Assembly: GCA_035652075.1 (NCBI GenBank)
Contig: DASREL010000107.1
Location: 24,879-88,878, forward strand
Direction: 5' to 3'
Source: Gp6-AA45 sp035652075
GTDB lineage: Bacteria > Acidobacteriota > Vicinamibacteria > Vicinamibacterales > CAVVIG01
DNA length: 64,000 nt
In this document: one piece after another, positions 25,462-34,413 of the stretch
Numbering within the stretch: the stretch's first letter is position 1
Layout of the letters: every line of letters begins with the position of its first letter
Position numbers and translations under genes: made by a program
Notes under the pieces: model-generated
Seen by the model: only the letters and a program-made list of their open reading frames with translations
Told to the model about the DNA's origin: nothing
Databases searched by the model: none

Positions 25462-25499
25462 TGTAGACACTCTACGTAGTAGGGTGTAGATTGTCTACA
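25462..25499. promoter_or_regulatory. Probable PadR operator / promoter
   Basis: TGTAGACA (25462-25469) and TGTCTACA (25492-25499) are perfect inverted halves, with further inner complementarity (ACTCTAC against GTAG and GTGTAGA). The site ends 4 bases before the PadR ATG. Its AT content and placement suit an auto-repression operator overlapping the promoter. Confidence 0.6.
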
Positions 25500-25503
25500 C
25501 ATC

Positions 25504-25863
25504 ATGATTCGACACAAGCCGGAGCAGCAGCGGTTCGAACTGCTGCATGGGACCCTCGACATGCTGGTGCTGCGCACGCTGCAGTGGGGGCCGCAGCACG
25601 GGTATGCGATCGGCAATGCGATCCGCGCGCAGTCGTCCGAGGCGCTGCAGGTCGAGACCGGGTCGCTCTATCCCGCGCTGCACCGCCTCGAGAAGCTCGG
25701 ATGCGTCAAGGCCGAGTGGGGCATGACCGAGGGCAATCAACGAGCGAAGTTCTATCGGCTGACGCCGAAAGGCAAGAAGCAGTTGCTGCGCGAGCAGGAA
25801 CACTGGAGCGATCTCGTCGCAGCGATCGGCCGCGTCATGAACCCGGAGCCTGCGAAGGAGTGA
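25504..25863 (+). CDS. PadR-family transcriptional regulator, second copy
   Basis: A 119-residue winged-helix regulator, clearly paralogous to the one at 18000: FELLHGTLDMLVLRTLQWGPQHGYAIGNAIRAQS, VETGSLYPALHRLEKLGCVKAEWGMTEGNQRAKFYRLTPKGKKQLLREQ. It is followed after 3 bases by its ADOP permease and preceded by a strong palindrome that is a likely operator. Ligand unknown. Confidence 0.94.
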   Translation: MIRHKPEQQRFELLHGTLDMLVLRTLQWGPQHGYAIGNAIRAQSSEALQVETGSLYPALHRLEKLGCVKAEWGMTEGNQRAKFYRLTPKGKKQLLREQEHWSDLVAAIGRVMNPEPAKE

Positions 25864-25866
25864 CCG

Positions 25867-28521
25867 ATGCGTCGCCGCGACGTTGACGAAGAGATTCAAT
25901 CGCACCTCGCGATGGCCGTTCGCGATCGGATTGCCGCCGGCGAAGATCCGGCGAGCGCCGAGCTCGCCGCCATCCGCGAATTCGGCAACGTCACGCTGAC
26001 GAGCGAAGCGACCAAGTCGGTCTGGCGCCGCGGATGGGAAGTCGTCGCGGCCGACGTCTGGCAGGACGTGTGCTATGCGGCGCGGCTGCTGCGGCGCAGC
26101 CCGATGTTCTCAGGCGTCGTCGTGATGGTCCTCGGTCTCGGCATCGGCGCGAACGCCACCGTCTTTACCCTCTTCAAGGCGATCTTCCTCAAGCCGCTGC
26201 CCGGCGTCGTCGCGCCGGCCGACTTGCAGGCCATCGTCGCGCGCAGCAGCGGCGGGCGGACGGTCGGCTTGTCGTATCCCGACTACGAGTACTTGCGCGA
26301 TCACCAGCACGTCTTCAGCAACGTGACCGCGTCAGGCATGAGTTCCTTCAACCTCGGCATTGGCAATCGTGCCGAACGTGTCTGGGGCGAGATGGTGACC
26401 GGCAACTACTTCGAGATGCTCGGCGTCCGCGCCAGCCTCGGGCGGACGCTGATGCCGTCGGACAACGTCGCACCCGGACAGCATCCCGTCGCGGTGATCA
26501 CCGACGGCCTGTGGCGGCGCGCGTTCAGCGCCGATCCCGCGATCGTCGGCCAGACGATCCACATCAACGCGCACCCGCTGACGGTTGTCGGCGTCCTCGA
26601 GCCGGCGTTTCACGGAACCGTCGTCAGCCTCGTGATGGATATCTTCATTCCGGCGATGGAGCAGCCGGTCATCGCCGCGGCATTCCGGCCCGTGGGCACA
26701 CCGCAGGCGCCGGTCGGCACCGGAATGTTGCGGCAGCGGAACACGCAGTGGGTGATGGTGCTGGGGCGGCCAAGCCCTGGTGTGTCGCTCGCGCAGTCGG
26801 CCGCCGACGTGCGCGTGCTCGCGGCGCAATTGGCCGCCGACAATCCGACCGCCGACTTCAGCCAACGCGCTGAAGTCCTGCCGTTGTGGCGGTCGCCGTA
26901 CGGCGCGCAAACGTACTTGCTGCCGGTCGTGATCCTCCTCGGCGTGATGGGCGGCGTGATTCTGCTGATCGTGTGCGCGAACGTCGCCAACCTCGTGCTC
27001 GCCCGCGGGCTGACACGCCGTGGAGAGATCGCGGTTCGAACGGCGCTCGGCGCCGCGCGCGCACGCGTCATGCGGCTGCTGCTGATCGAAAACGTCATCC
27101 TCGCTGTTCCGGGCGCGCTCGCCGGCATCGTGCTCGCGCGGGCGCTGCTGCCGCTCGCGTCCTTCGGGTCCACGCCGATTGCGCCGATGCAGGTGGAGCT
27201 CGATCTCTCGACGGATCGGCTCGTGACGGCGTACGCGCTCGCCTTGTCGTGCGCGAGCGCGGTCGTCTTTGGATTCGTCCCGGCGTTTCGGATCTCGCGC
27301 GTGAATCTGGCCGACGTGATGAAGGACGAGCTGTCGCCGCGCGGCGCGGGCCGCACCCGACTGCGAAGCGCGCTCGTCGTCGTGCAGCTGGCGATGTCGG
27401 TGCTGCTGCTCGTCGGGGCGGCGCTCGTCTTGCGCAGCTTGAACGCATCGCGGACGGCAAACGTCGGGTTCGATCCAAACGGCGTCGTATCGCTGTCGCT
27501 CGATCTCAAGCCGAATGGGTACGACGAGGCGCGCGGACGTGTGTTTTACCAGCAACTGCTCGACAACGTGCGCGCGATGCCGCGCGTCGAAGCCGCGACG
27601 GTGGCGGCCTACCTGCCGTTGACGCTGGTCGACGGTTCGTCGTGGAGCGTGACCGTCGAGAAATACGTACGACGCAAAGACGAAGACTTGAGCTTCCTGT
27701 ACAACATCATCTCGCCCGGGTACTTCGAAACGCTGCGCGTCGGTCTCGTGGCCGGCCGCGTGTTCGACCGCCGCGACGACACGGCGGGACCGCTCGTCGC
27801 GATCGTCAACGACACGATGGCGAAGCGATTCTGGAAGACACCGGAGGCCGCGCTCGGCCAGCGGATTCGCGTGGTCAACCAATGGCGCACGATCGTCGGC
27901 GTCGCGAAGGATCTCAAGTACGCGCGGGTGACCGAGAGCCCGCGTCCCTATTTCTATCTGCCGCAGGCACAGCAGTATTTCTCGAACATGACGCTTCAGG
28001 TACGCGCCGGCGATTCGGCCAACGACCTGATTGCACGCCTACGGCCAGTCGTGCAGGCGATGGATCCGAACCTGCCGATTCTCGAGGCGCGTCCGCTGAG
28101 CGAGCAGGTGCGCGTCGCCCTCGCCGGGTACGAGCTCGCGGCGGGCACGCTCATCGTCTTTGGTGTGATGGCGATCGGGCTCGCGGCGATCGGTTTGTAC
28201 GGTCTTGTGGCCTACGCGGTTGAACAGAACCGCCACGAACTCGGCATCTGCCTCGCGCTCGGCGCATCGCGCGCCGACGTGCTGCGCCGATTCCTGGTGC
28301 GCGGCCTGCGCCTGGGGACCATCGGCGCCGCGATCGGCGTCCTCGGCGCATTTGCCACGACGCGGCTGATGTCGAGCGTTCTGTACGGGGTCAGCGCCGC
28401 CGATCCGCGTTCGTTTGCGTTTGGTGTCGCCACCGTGATGACCATCACGGTGATCGCGTCGTTCCTGCCCGCGTGGCGGGCATCGCGGACCGATCCGGTG
28501 ACAGCACTTCGAAGGCACTGA
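25867..28521 (+). CDS. ADOP-type ABC permease, second copy
   Basis: An 884-residue protein with the same layout as the 18375 gene: cytoplasmic start (DVDEEIQSHLAMAVRDRIAAG), QDVCYAARLLRRSPMFSGVVVMVLGLGIGANATVFTLFKAIFL, a MacB periplasmic domain, VCANVANLVLARGLTRRGEIAVRTALGAARARV as the first FtsX block, a second periplasmic part, and a terminal FtsX block with GICLALGASRADVL and SFLPAWRASRTDPVTALRRH. It is closer to the MacB consensus than the first copy. No ATPase gene adjoins it. It is tightly coupled to PadR2. Confidence 0.93.
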   Translation: MRRRDVDEEIQSHLAMAVRDRIAAGEDPASAELAAIREFGNVTLTSEATKSVWRRGWEVVAADVWQDVCYAARLLRRSPMFSGVVVMVLGLGIGANATVFTLFKAIFLKPLPGVVAPADLQAIVARSSGGRTVGLSYPDYEYLRDHQHVFSNVTASGMSSFNLGIGNRAERVWGEMVTGNYFEMLGVRASLGRTLMPSDNVAPGQHPVAVITDGLWRRAFSADPAIVGQTIHINAHPLTVVGVLEPAFHGTVVSLVMDIFIPAMEQPVIAAAFRPVGTPQAPVGTGMLRQRNTQWVMVLGRPSPGVSLAQSAADVRVLAAQLAADNPTADFSQRAEVLPLWRSPYGAQTYLLPVVILLGVMGGVILLIVCANVANLVLARGLTRRGEIAVRTALGAARARVMRLLLIENVILAVPGALAGIVLARALLPLASFGSTPIAPMQVELDLSTDRLVTAYALALSCASAVVFGFVPAFRISRVNLADVMKDELSPRGAGRTRLRSALVVVQLAMSVLLLVGAALVLRSLNASRTANVGFDPNGVVSLSLDLKPNGYDEARGRVFYQQLLDNVRAMPRVEAATVAAYLPLTLVDGSSWSVTVEKYVRRKDEDLSFLYNIISPGYFETLRVGLVAGRVFDRRDDTAGPLVAIVNDTMAKRFWKTPEAALGQRIRVVNQWRTIVGVAKDLKYARVTESPRPYFYLPQAQQYFSNMTLQVRAGDSANDLIARLRPVVQAMDPNLPILEARPLSEQVRVALAGYELAAGTLIVFGVMAIGLAAIGLYGLVAYAVEQNRHELGICLALGASRADVLRRFLVRGLRLGTIGAAIGVLGAFATTRLMSSVLYGVSAADPRSFAFGVATVMTITVIASFLPAWRASRTDPVTALRRH

Positions 28522-28522
28522 C

Positions 28523-28546
28523 GCTCGGCTGAAGCCTTCGCGCTAC
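28523..28546. repeat. REP-like hairpin copy after the second ADOP gene
   Basis: CTCGGCTGAAGCCTTCGCGC followed by TAC. It has the GGCT-GA-AGCC stem-loop and GCGCTAC tail of the family. A CACGCTACGGGAC segment follows at about 28558, next to the convergent VWA gene stop. Confidence 0.65.
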
Positions 28547-28561
28547 GGGACGACCACCACG

Positions 28562-30637
28562 CTACGGGACGACGACGACCGGCGCCCGCCAGAACGTGGC
28601 CTTCGACTCGCCTGGCTCGAGGACGCTGACCTGCACGTCGTATCGTCCGACCGCCAACTCGTCGAGCGGGACGCTGAAGCGCAGCGGCATCGCCTTAGTC
28701 TTCGGATCGACTTCGCCGATGATCGCGAGCGGCGCCGTCTCGAGCGCCTTCGTCGCTCCTCGATAAAACGTCACGAACGCGACGAGCGGCTGCGTCGTGG
28801 CCTCGCTCCGTTCGTACGCCTGCAGGAACACATACAGGTCCTTGCTTTTGCTGAACACGCGCGTGACGCTCGGCAGGAGCTTCGCGCCGTCGAAAACGAG
28901 TGGATTGACGGTTTCGACGTCCTTCTTCACGGAGTAAATCGCCTGCGCAAGCGGCACGCGCTGGCTGCCGAGGACGACGGAACTGATCGGGACGCGCGCG
29001 GTTTCGCGATTCAGATTCGGGATCGTGAAGTTCGCCTGATAGGTGCCGATGCGGCCCGTTTCGGCGTCGCGAGCCAGCACCTTGATCACGTACTTGCCAG
29101 GCAGCAACGTGAATCCCGTTTCGTACTGGACCGGATGCTTTGCCAGATCCTGCGCCGTCTGATCGGTCAGCTTGATGTCCAGCTTGTCGCGGACGTTCTG
29201 CATTGTCACGCCGTAGTCGTCCTTCACCTCGCCGATGAAGTCGATTTCGGTGCGCGCGGCGCCGCGACGACGCGCGAGCGCCAGTTCGCTGCCCGGAATC
29301 TTGACTGACACCGGCACGAAGTACTCGGCGCGATTCAACTGGAAGTAATTGATTTCCATCGCGACAGGGATGTCGGTGACGGGGTTCTCGAGCATCAGCG
29401 CTTCTTCGAGCTGGCGCTCCTTGTCGGCCGCGGTGAATTTCCCGAACTCGCGGTCAGCGAAGTAACCCTCGCGGTAGGCGAGATCGCCGGCGAGTCCATT
29501 GCGCAGTGCCACTTTGACGCGGTGGAACTTGCCGTCGAGGGCCGGATGTGTGCTCGTGTAGCCGAGGATGTAATAGCTCGACAGCGACTGCGACGCCTGC
29601 ACGATCCCTTGCGACAGATCGTTGTTGTCGAATAGCGCCTTGCCGCCCGTATCTTTCGCTAACGCGTACAGCGTGTCCTGCGACCGTTGAAACTGGTTGA
29701 GCCGTGTGTTGGCTGACTGACCGGTCAGCATGCCGATCCCACGCGGCGAGGCTTGCGTCGCGTCGCCAAGAGGCGCCTCGGCGACGAGGCCGCGGGCGTC
29801 GACCGGAAAGATGGCGACGTTCGCGCGCGTGGCGGCGTTGATCGTGGCGCGCAGTTGCGCCTGATTGTCGACGCCGTTCAGCCGCAGTCCGCTCGAGAAG
29901 TACACGAGCGATTTCTGCTCGGGCAGCGACCGCAGCATCGTCGCGGCCGTCTGCAGCGCCGACAGCTGCCGATCGGTGTTCAGAATATTGAACTCCGCAT
30001 CGTCTTGGCCGAATGCGCTGCCGACGTCAGTCTCCTGGTCGGGCAGGTCGCTCGCATCGCGCGACTCGCCGTAAATCAACGTCTCGACGACTTGCTGGAG
30101 CGCCGCGCGGTCGCCGTTGAAATCCGTTTTGACGCGGACCGCGCCGTTCTGGAACGTCAGGATCGCGACAAGGTCCTGCGGCCGGATCTGCTCGGCGAGA
30201 TATTTCCGTGCGGCGGTGAATGCGCGCATCTGATCGGGCGGCGGCATCGAACTGAGATCGAAATACAGAACGATCAGCCGCCGATCGCGATAGCGAATGG
30301 CCCCGGCCGTCGAGGCGGCGATGGTCGGTTGCACCGCTGGCGCAGCGCTCGCGGCGCGCGGTGGAGGCGGCGGCGCCGGCGGCAGCGGACGATCGACGGC
30401 CGGATCGATCTCGATGCGCTGAAAGGCGACTTGCGAGATCGTCTGCGGCTCGCCGTCTTCGGTGAGCACGAAGTCGTTCGCGGTGAGCCCATCGATGGGT
30501 TTGCCCTGTTTGTCGGTGACCGTCACGTCGACCACGTTCAGGCGTGCGCCGCTTCTGAAGACCGGCGTCTGGCCGGGTTGCTGCGCTGCGACGAGCGCGG
30601 ACCCGCACGCGATCAACACAAGCACGCGACGCAGCAT
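28562..30637 (-). CDS. VWFA-related acidobacterial secreted protein
   Basis: A 691-residue protein with a signal peptide (LRRVLVLIACGSALVAAQQ), an acidobacterial-type N-terminal part (VDVTVTDKQGKPIDGLTANDFVLTEDGEPQTISQV), a VWA-like domain at about residues 90-330 (LIVLYFDLSSMPPPDQMRAF with a DxSxx MIDAS-like start, VAILTFQNGAVRVKTDFN), and a long C-terminal beta-rich part. The ATG at 30637 shares a base with the receptor gene stop (TGATG). The family is abundant in Acidobacteria, and its ligands are unknown. It is last in the BlaI-headed gene set. Confidence 0.9.
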   Translation of the reverse strand: MLRRVLVLIACGSALVAAQQPGQTPVFRSGARLNVVDVTVTDKQGKPIDGLTANDFVLTEDGEPQTISQVAFQRIEIDPAVDRPLPPAPPPPPRAASAAPAVQPTIAASTAGAIRYRDRRLIVLYFDLSSMPPPDQMRAFTAARKYLAEQIRPQDLVAILTFQNGAVRVKTDFNGDRAALQQVVETLIYGESRDASDLPDQETDVGSAFGQDDAEFNILNTDRQLSALQTAATMLRSLPEQKSLVYFSSGLRLNGVDNQAQLRATINAATRANVAIFPVDARGLVAEAPLGDATQASPRGIGMLTGQSANTRLNQFQRSQDTLYALAKDTGGKALFDNNDLSQGIVQASQSLSSYYILGYTSTHPALDGKFHRVKVALRNGLAGDLAYREGYFADREFGKFTAADKERQLEEALMLENPVTDIPVAMEINYFQLNRAEYFVPVSVKIPGSELALARRRGAARTEIDFIGEVKDDYGVTMQNVRDKLDIKLTDQTAQDLAKHPVQYETGFTLLPGKYVIKVLARDAETGRIGTYQANFTIPNLNRETARVPISSVVLGSQRVPLAQAIYSVKKDVETVNPLVFDGAKLLPSVTRVFSKSKDLYVFLQAYERSEATTQPLVAFVTFYRGATKALETAPLAIIGEVDPKTKAMPLRFSVPLDELAVGRYDVQVSVLEPGESKATFWRAPVVVVP

Positions 30638-33558
30638 CAGAATCGCACTCGCAGCGTGCTGCTCAATTTGCGCATCGCGTTCGCCTGGATCGGCAACCCG
30701 AATTGCGGACTGCCGACGATGGTGTTGAGACCTGTGTAGGTGACGTGATTCAGGATGTTCGTGGCGTCGACGCGCCAATCGAGCGACCAGCGGCCGCTGC
30801 CGAGAAACGACCGTCCTGCGCCCGCGTCGAGCGAAAACTGCGACGGCCCGCGGATCGAATTGCGGCCAGCGGTGCCCCATTCTCCGCGTGCCGGCGCGAC
30901 GAAGGCGCCGCCGTTCGCATCGCCGCGAATCGATCCGGTGATCGCGGTGCCGGGTACCGAGGTCAGGAAGACCGGCGTGAGCGGCAGGCCGCTGCCCACG
31001 GTCAGCTGACTGGTCAGCGTCCACCCTTTGAGCAGCGCGCCACGCAGGCCGTCGACGAGCGCGCCGCCAGAGACGCCGACGCCGGAGGTGTATTGGAAAT
31101 TCGCCGTGACGAGATGCCGTTGATCGAACGTCGACGGCGCGCGCTCGGCGTCCAGATGCAGCCAGTCCTGCGCGATTGCCGATCCGTTCATGCTGGCGCC
31201 CAGAAATGCCGCTGCTGCATCATCGGTCGATTTCGAGAGCGTGTACTGCACCGATGCCGCGAGGCCGTTGCGGAGGCGCCGCCGCAGTTGCAGCTGCGCC
31301 GCGTTCCGGTCCGATGTGCCATTCGACGCGAGATACACGAAACCCGACGGGCACGCCGGACAGGGATTCGCGGCGCCGATTGGATACGTGTTGGGCAGTG
31401 ACTCCTGAAGCAGATGCGTCCCGTGCGTGCCGAGGTACGACGCCACGATCGTCAACGACGCCGGCAGATCGCGCTGCACGAGCAGTTGCCAGTTGTGCGC
31501 GTAGCCGACTCTGAAATCGCGATCGACGGCAAAGGTGTTCGTCGCGGCCGCTCCGGATGTGGCGAAACCATTGGCGAGCGTCAGTGGATGCGTGGGGCTT
31601 GATTCGACGCTGAGCGTCGTCGACAGCGGTGGTTGCTGCGCCAGCAAGAGATCGATTGCTGAATACACCGATGTGTTGCGGTAGATTCCGTAGCCGCCGC
31701 GGACGACGAGCGAGGATCCGGCCAACGGCCGCCACGCGACACCGACCCGCGGTTGAAACCCGCCGAAGTCCGCACGCAACGGATTGCTCGAGACCACCTG
31801 CGTCGCCGATGCGAAGTCCGGCGCCAGATTGAGATTCACCAGGCGTCCCAATTGCTCGGTGAACGGCGACTCGAACTCCCAGCGGACGCCGATGTTGGCG
31901 GTAAACGCCGGGCTGAGGCGCCAGTCGTCTGTCACGTACGCATCGGCGTTTGTGGCGCGCAGCAGCTTGTCGGCGTTGCCGTACGCAATCGCACTCGAAT
32001 GGGGCAGTCCCAGCAGGAAATCGCCGACATCCGATCCGGTGGCAAAACCGGTGAACGTGAAGGCGCCGCGCGCGTTCTGCTGAGACGTGACGTCGAGCCG
32101 ACGCAGCTTGACGTCGCCGCCAAACGTGACGTTGTGACGGCCGTGATTCCACAGCATTTCGCCGCCGACCGCATGCGTCTGGTCCCGGTTCGACGCGAAC
32201 TGCGTGCTCGTCAGCGCCGCGATCCCGCTCGAAAACGCCAGGTTCGGCGAGCCCCAATTCGCCGGGTCCTGGCTGTTGCCGGTGATGCCGGCGTCGCCTG
32301 AGACGTTCTGTCGAAACGCGAAGTACGGCGTCGCGTGCGTGATGAGCGTGGTGTACTGATATCGAAGCCGCAGCGTGAAGAACTGCGAGAACCGATGCGA
32401 CCATGTCATCGGCGCATCGACGCCGGTGACGACGTTCGAATCGACGAACCCGAAGATGTTGGCGGCGTCCACCGAAGTCCGCTGAAAGGAGACGGTGCCA
32501 TAGACCTGGTTCTTCTGTCCCAGCGTTTGGATGACACGTGTCTGCACTGCGTCTTGAATCGTCGTCGCGAGCACCGGTGCCTGGAAGTTGAATCCTCCTA
32601 CGCCATCGACATTCGGCGTCGGATAGAAATTCATCAGCGCGGCCGCTTGCGGGCTGATGCGCGAGGCGGGAATCACGTTGTTGGGAAATGGCCGTCCGGT
32701 CAACGGATCGGTAATGGGCGAAGAGAAGATGCCTCGGCGTTCATCGGTCGTCGGCACCAGCGTCGATTGCGTCGTCGCATCGTGGTTCGACGTGTGCTGA
32801 TAGCCGAGGAATACATTCGCTTTCGTGCGGAGGCCGGGGATCTTGACGGGTCCCGCGAAGGACCCGACGGCTTGCGCGTCCGAGTACGACGGCTTTGGCG
32901 CGGGCTGATCCGTGAACGAGAACGGCCGCGCGTCCCAGGCGGAGTTGCCGAAAATTACTCCGATGCCGCCGTTGTAGAGCGACCGCGCGCCGCGCCGGTT
33001 GTTGCCGAACGCGGCGAGCTGCGCGAACGGCGATGACGCGCTGTTGTTGACGCTGCCGTTGATCAGAAAGCCTTCGGCCGCATCGCCGGATCGATCGTCT
33101 CCGCCGGCGCCCGCCGCGATTGGCGCATCGGCCGCGCGCGTCGCCGTCACCGTGGCCCGTTGAAATCCTGCGCCGTTGGTGGCACGCGCCGTCAGCGACG
33201 GCGCACCGGTCTTCACCTCGTTCTTAACGACGTGGCCACTGGCGATCTGATCGAACGGCATGATCGTGAGCGCGAAGACCGGAGCCGGTGCGCCGGCTGC
33301 GACGACGATGTCCTGGCGTGCGGACATGAATCCAAGCATCGCGACGTCGATCGTCCACGGACCGTCGGTCAGGTCGGCGAATCGATAGGTGCCGTCCTCG
33401 TCCGTCACGGTCGCGTGCGATTCGCCGCCGTGCGTCGCGGTGACGGCGGCGCCGGGGACCGGCAGTCCCGCAAACGTCACCTGACCGCGGTGTTCCGCCG
33501 CTGACGCGGTGCCGGCAATCGCGCACGCGATCAGCAGACACGCCGTCTCAATTCGCAA
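30637..33558 (-). CDS. Oar-like TonB-dependent receptor with carboxypeptidase-regulatory plug extension
   Basis: A 973-residue outer-membrane protein: signal peptide (LLIACAIAGTASA), a carboxypeptidase-regulatory-like Ig domain at about 24-95 (GQVTFAGLPVPGAAVTATHG, TDEDGTYRFADLTDGPW), a plug-like region, then a large beta-barrel ending KLSSTLRVRF with a C-terminal aromatic residue as needed for barrel insertion. The plug is only weakly like siderophore receptors; a large-substrate importer or adhesin is possible. It overlaps the DUF3738 gene by 11 bases. It could use the TonB-like protein at 914. Confidence 0.88.
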   Translation of the reverse strand: MRIETACLLIACAIAGTASAAEHRGQVTFAGLPVPGAAVTATHGGESHATVTDEDGTYRFADLTDGPWTIDVAMLGFMSARQDIVVAAGAPAPVFALTIMPFDQIASGHVVKNEVKTGAPSLTARATNGAGFQRATVTATRAADAPIAAGAGGDDRSGDAAEGFLINGSVNNSASSPFAQLAAFGNNRRGARSLYNGGIGVIFGNSAWDARPFSFTDQPAPKPSYSDAQAVGSFAGPVKIPGLRTKANVFLGYQHTSNHDATTQSTLVPTTDERRGIFSSPITDPLTGRPFPNNVIPASRISPQAAALMNFYPTPNVDGVGGFNFQAPVLATTIQDAVQTRVIQTLGQKNQVYGTVSFQRTSVDAANIFGFVDSNVVTGVDAPMTWSHRFSQFFTLRLRYQYTTLITHATPYFAFRQNVSGDAGITGNSQDPANWGSPNLAFSSGIAALTSTQFASNRDQTHAVGGEMLWNHGRHNVTFGGDVKLRRLDVTSQQNARGAFTFTGFATGSDVGDFLLGLPHSSAIAYGNADKLLRATNADAYVTDDWRLSPAFTANIGVRWEFESPFTEQLGRLVNLNLAPDFASATQVVSSNPLRADFGGFQPRVGVAWRPLAGSSLVVRGGYGIYRNTSVYSAIDLLLAQQPPLSTTLSVESSPTHPLTLANGFATSGAAATNTFAVDRDFRVGYAHNWQLLVQRDLPASLTIVASYLGTHGTHLLQESLPNTYPIGAANPCPACPSGFVYLASNGTSDRNAAQLQLRRRLRNGLAASVQYTLSKSTDDAAAAFLGASMNGSAIAQDWLHLDAERAPSTFDQRHLVTANFQYTSGVGVSGGALVDGLRGALLKGWTLTSQLTVGSGLPLTPVFLTSVPGTAITGSIRGDANGGAFVAPARGEWGTAGRNSIRGPSQFSLDAGAGRSFLGSGRWSLDWRVDATNILNHVTYTGLNTIVGSPQFGLPIQANAMRKLSSTLRVRF

Positions 33559-34405
33559 CCGGATGTTCCACCTTGTCGATCACGAGCACTTTGACCGGAC
33601 CCTTCTGCGAATCGAGCTTCAGTCCCAGCTGCTCCTGCACCGCCGTGAACAGTGAAGGACCATTCGGATCGATCGCCACACCGTTGACGAGCGGTTCGGG
33701 CGCACCCGGCGGCCGCTGCGGCAGGTTGTCCGGCGTCCATGTCAGGTTCATGTCGTAGGCGCCAGCCAGCCCGGTTTTGTCGACGACCATGCGCCCGGCA
33801 AATTGCGACAGGACCGTCGCGATTTGCGCGATCGGCGAGCTGCCGACGACCATGTTTCCAAATCCAATGCGGATGCCGCATGGCATCGGCTGCCCTGGCG
33901 CCGGAGGCGGCGGCGGCGCCGCGCCGCGGCCGCGTCCCGTCAGCGCCGCGCAATCGACGTTGGATTTCGTCAACTGCGGACCGAGCTTGCCGTCCGGCCG
34001 GTTCAACACGAGCGCGAAGATTGGCATCTCGCGTTCCTCGTCGTGGACGACGAGCTTGAAGCGATCCGCGAGCAGCGCGCGCATCATCAGCTGGATCGGT
34101 CCGACCTGCCCGGGCGGCGTGAGCGGCGCGACGAAACCGTCTTCGGCCTTTGCGTTGATGTCGAAGCGGTCGTTCGCGACCCAATCCGGTCCGCCGACGA
34201 TCTGCGACTCCTGCAGACCGTAGGCGTTGCGGATCAGTTGTCGGAGCGACACGTTCGATGCGGTGAACCGACCGCCGGGCTGCATGCCCATCATCACGCG
34301 CCCATCGCCGGAGTTGTTCGGTTTGATCGACGCGACCTCGAATTGGGGAGTGCCCTGCGCGAGCGTCGCAGCGGCAAACGCCGCCAGCATCAGTGTTCTG
34401 ATCAT
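33548..34405 (-). CDS. DUF3738 (TIGR03435) secreted protein
   Basis: A 285-residue protein with signal peptide (MIRTLMLAAFAAATLAQG) and the full DUF3738 domain: QFEVASIKPNNSGDGRV, GGRFTASNVSLRQLIRNAYGLQ, GGPDWVANDRFDINAKAE, LADRFKLVVHDEEREMPIFAL, and the end NGPSLFTAVQEQLGLKLDSQ. The domain is known mainly from soil acidobacteria and its function is unknown. It closely matches the C-terminal half of the next upstream gene's product, so the two are probably duplicates. There is a 8-base gap to that gene and an 11-base overlap with the receptor gene. Confidence 0.93.
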   Translation of the reverse strand: MIRTLMLAAFAAATLAQGTPQFEVASIKPNNSGDGRVMMGMQPGGRFTASNVSLRQLIRNAYGLQESQIVGGPDWVANDRFDINAKAEDGFVAPLTPPGQVGPIQLMMRALLADRFKLVVHDEEREMPIFALVLNRPDGKLGPQLTKSNVDCAALTGRGRGAAPPPPPAPGQPMPCGIRIGFGNMVVGSSPIAQIATVLSQFAGRMVVDKTGLAGAYDMNLTWTPDNLPQRPPGAPEPLVNGVAIDPNGPSLFTAVQEQLGLKLDSQKGPVKVLVIDKVEHPVAN

Positions 34406-34413
34406 GTTCGTTC

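Noticed and set aside
26332..27882. 516-codon minus-strand frame opposite the second ADOP gene
   Set aside because: His/Arg/Asp-rich, with no motif, and fully opposite a recognised permease.
18375..28521. MacAB-type macrolide exporter
   Set aside because: Both permeases have the ADOP-specific N-terminus and duplicated domains, and there is no MacA or ATPase gene adjoining them.
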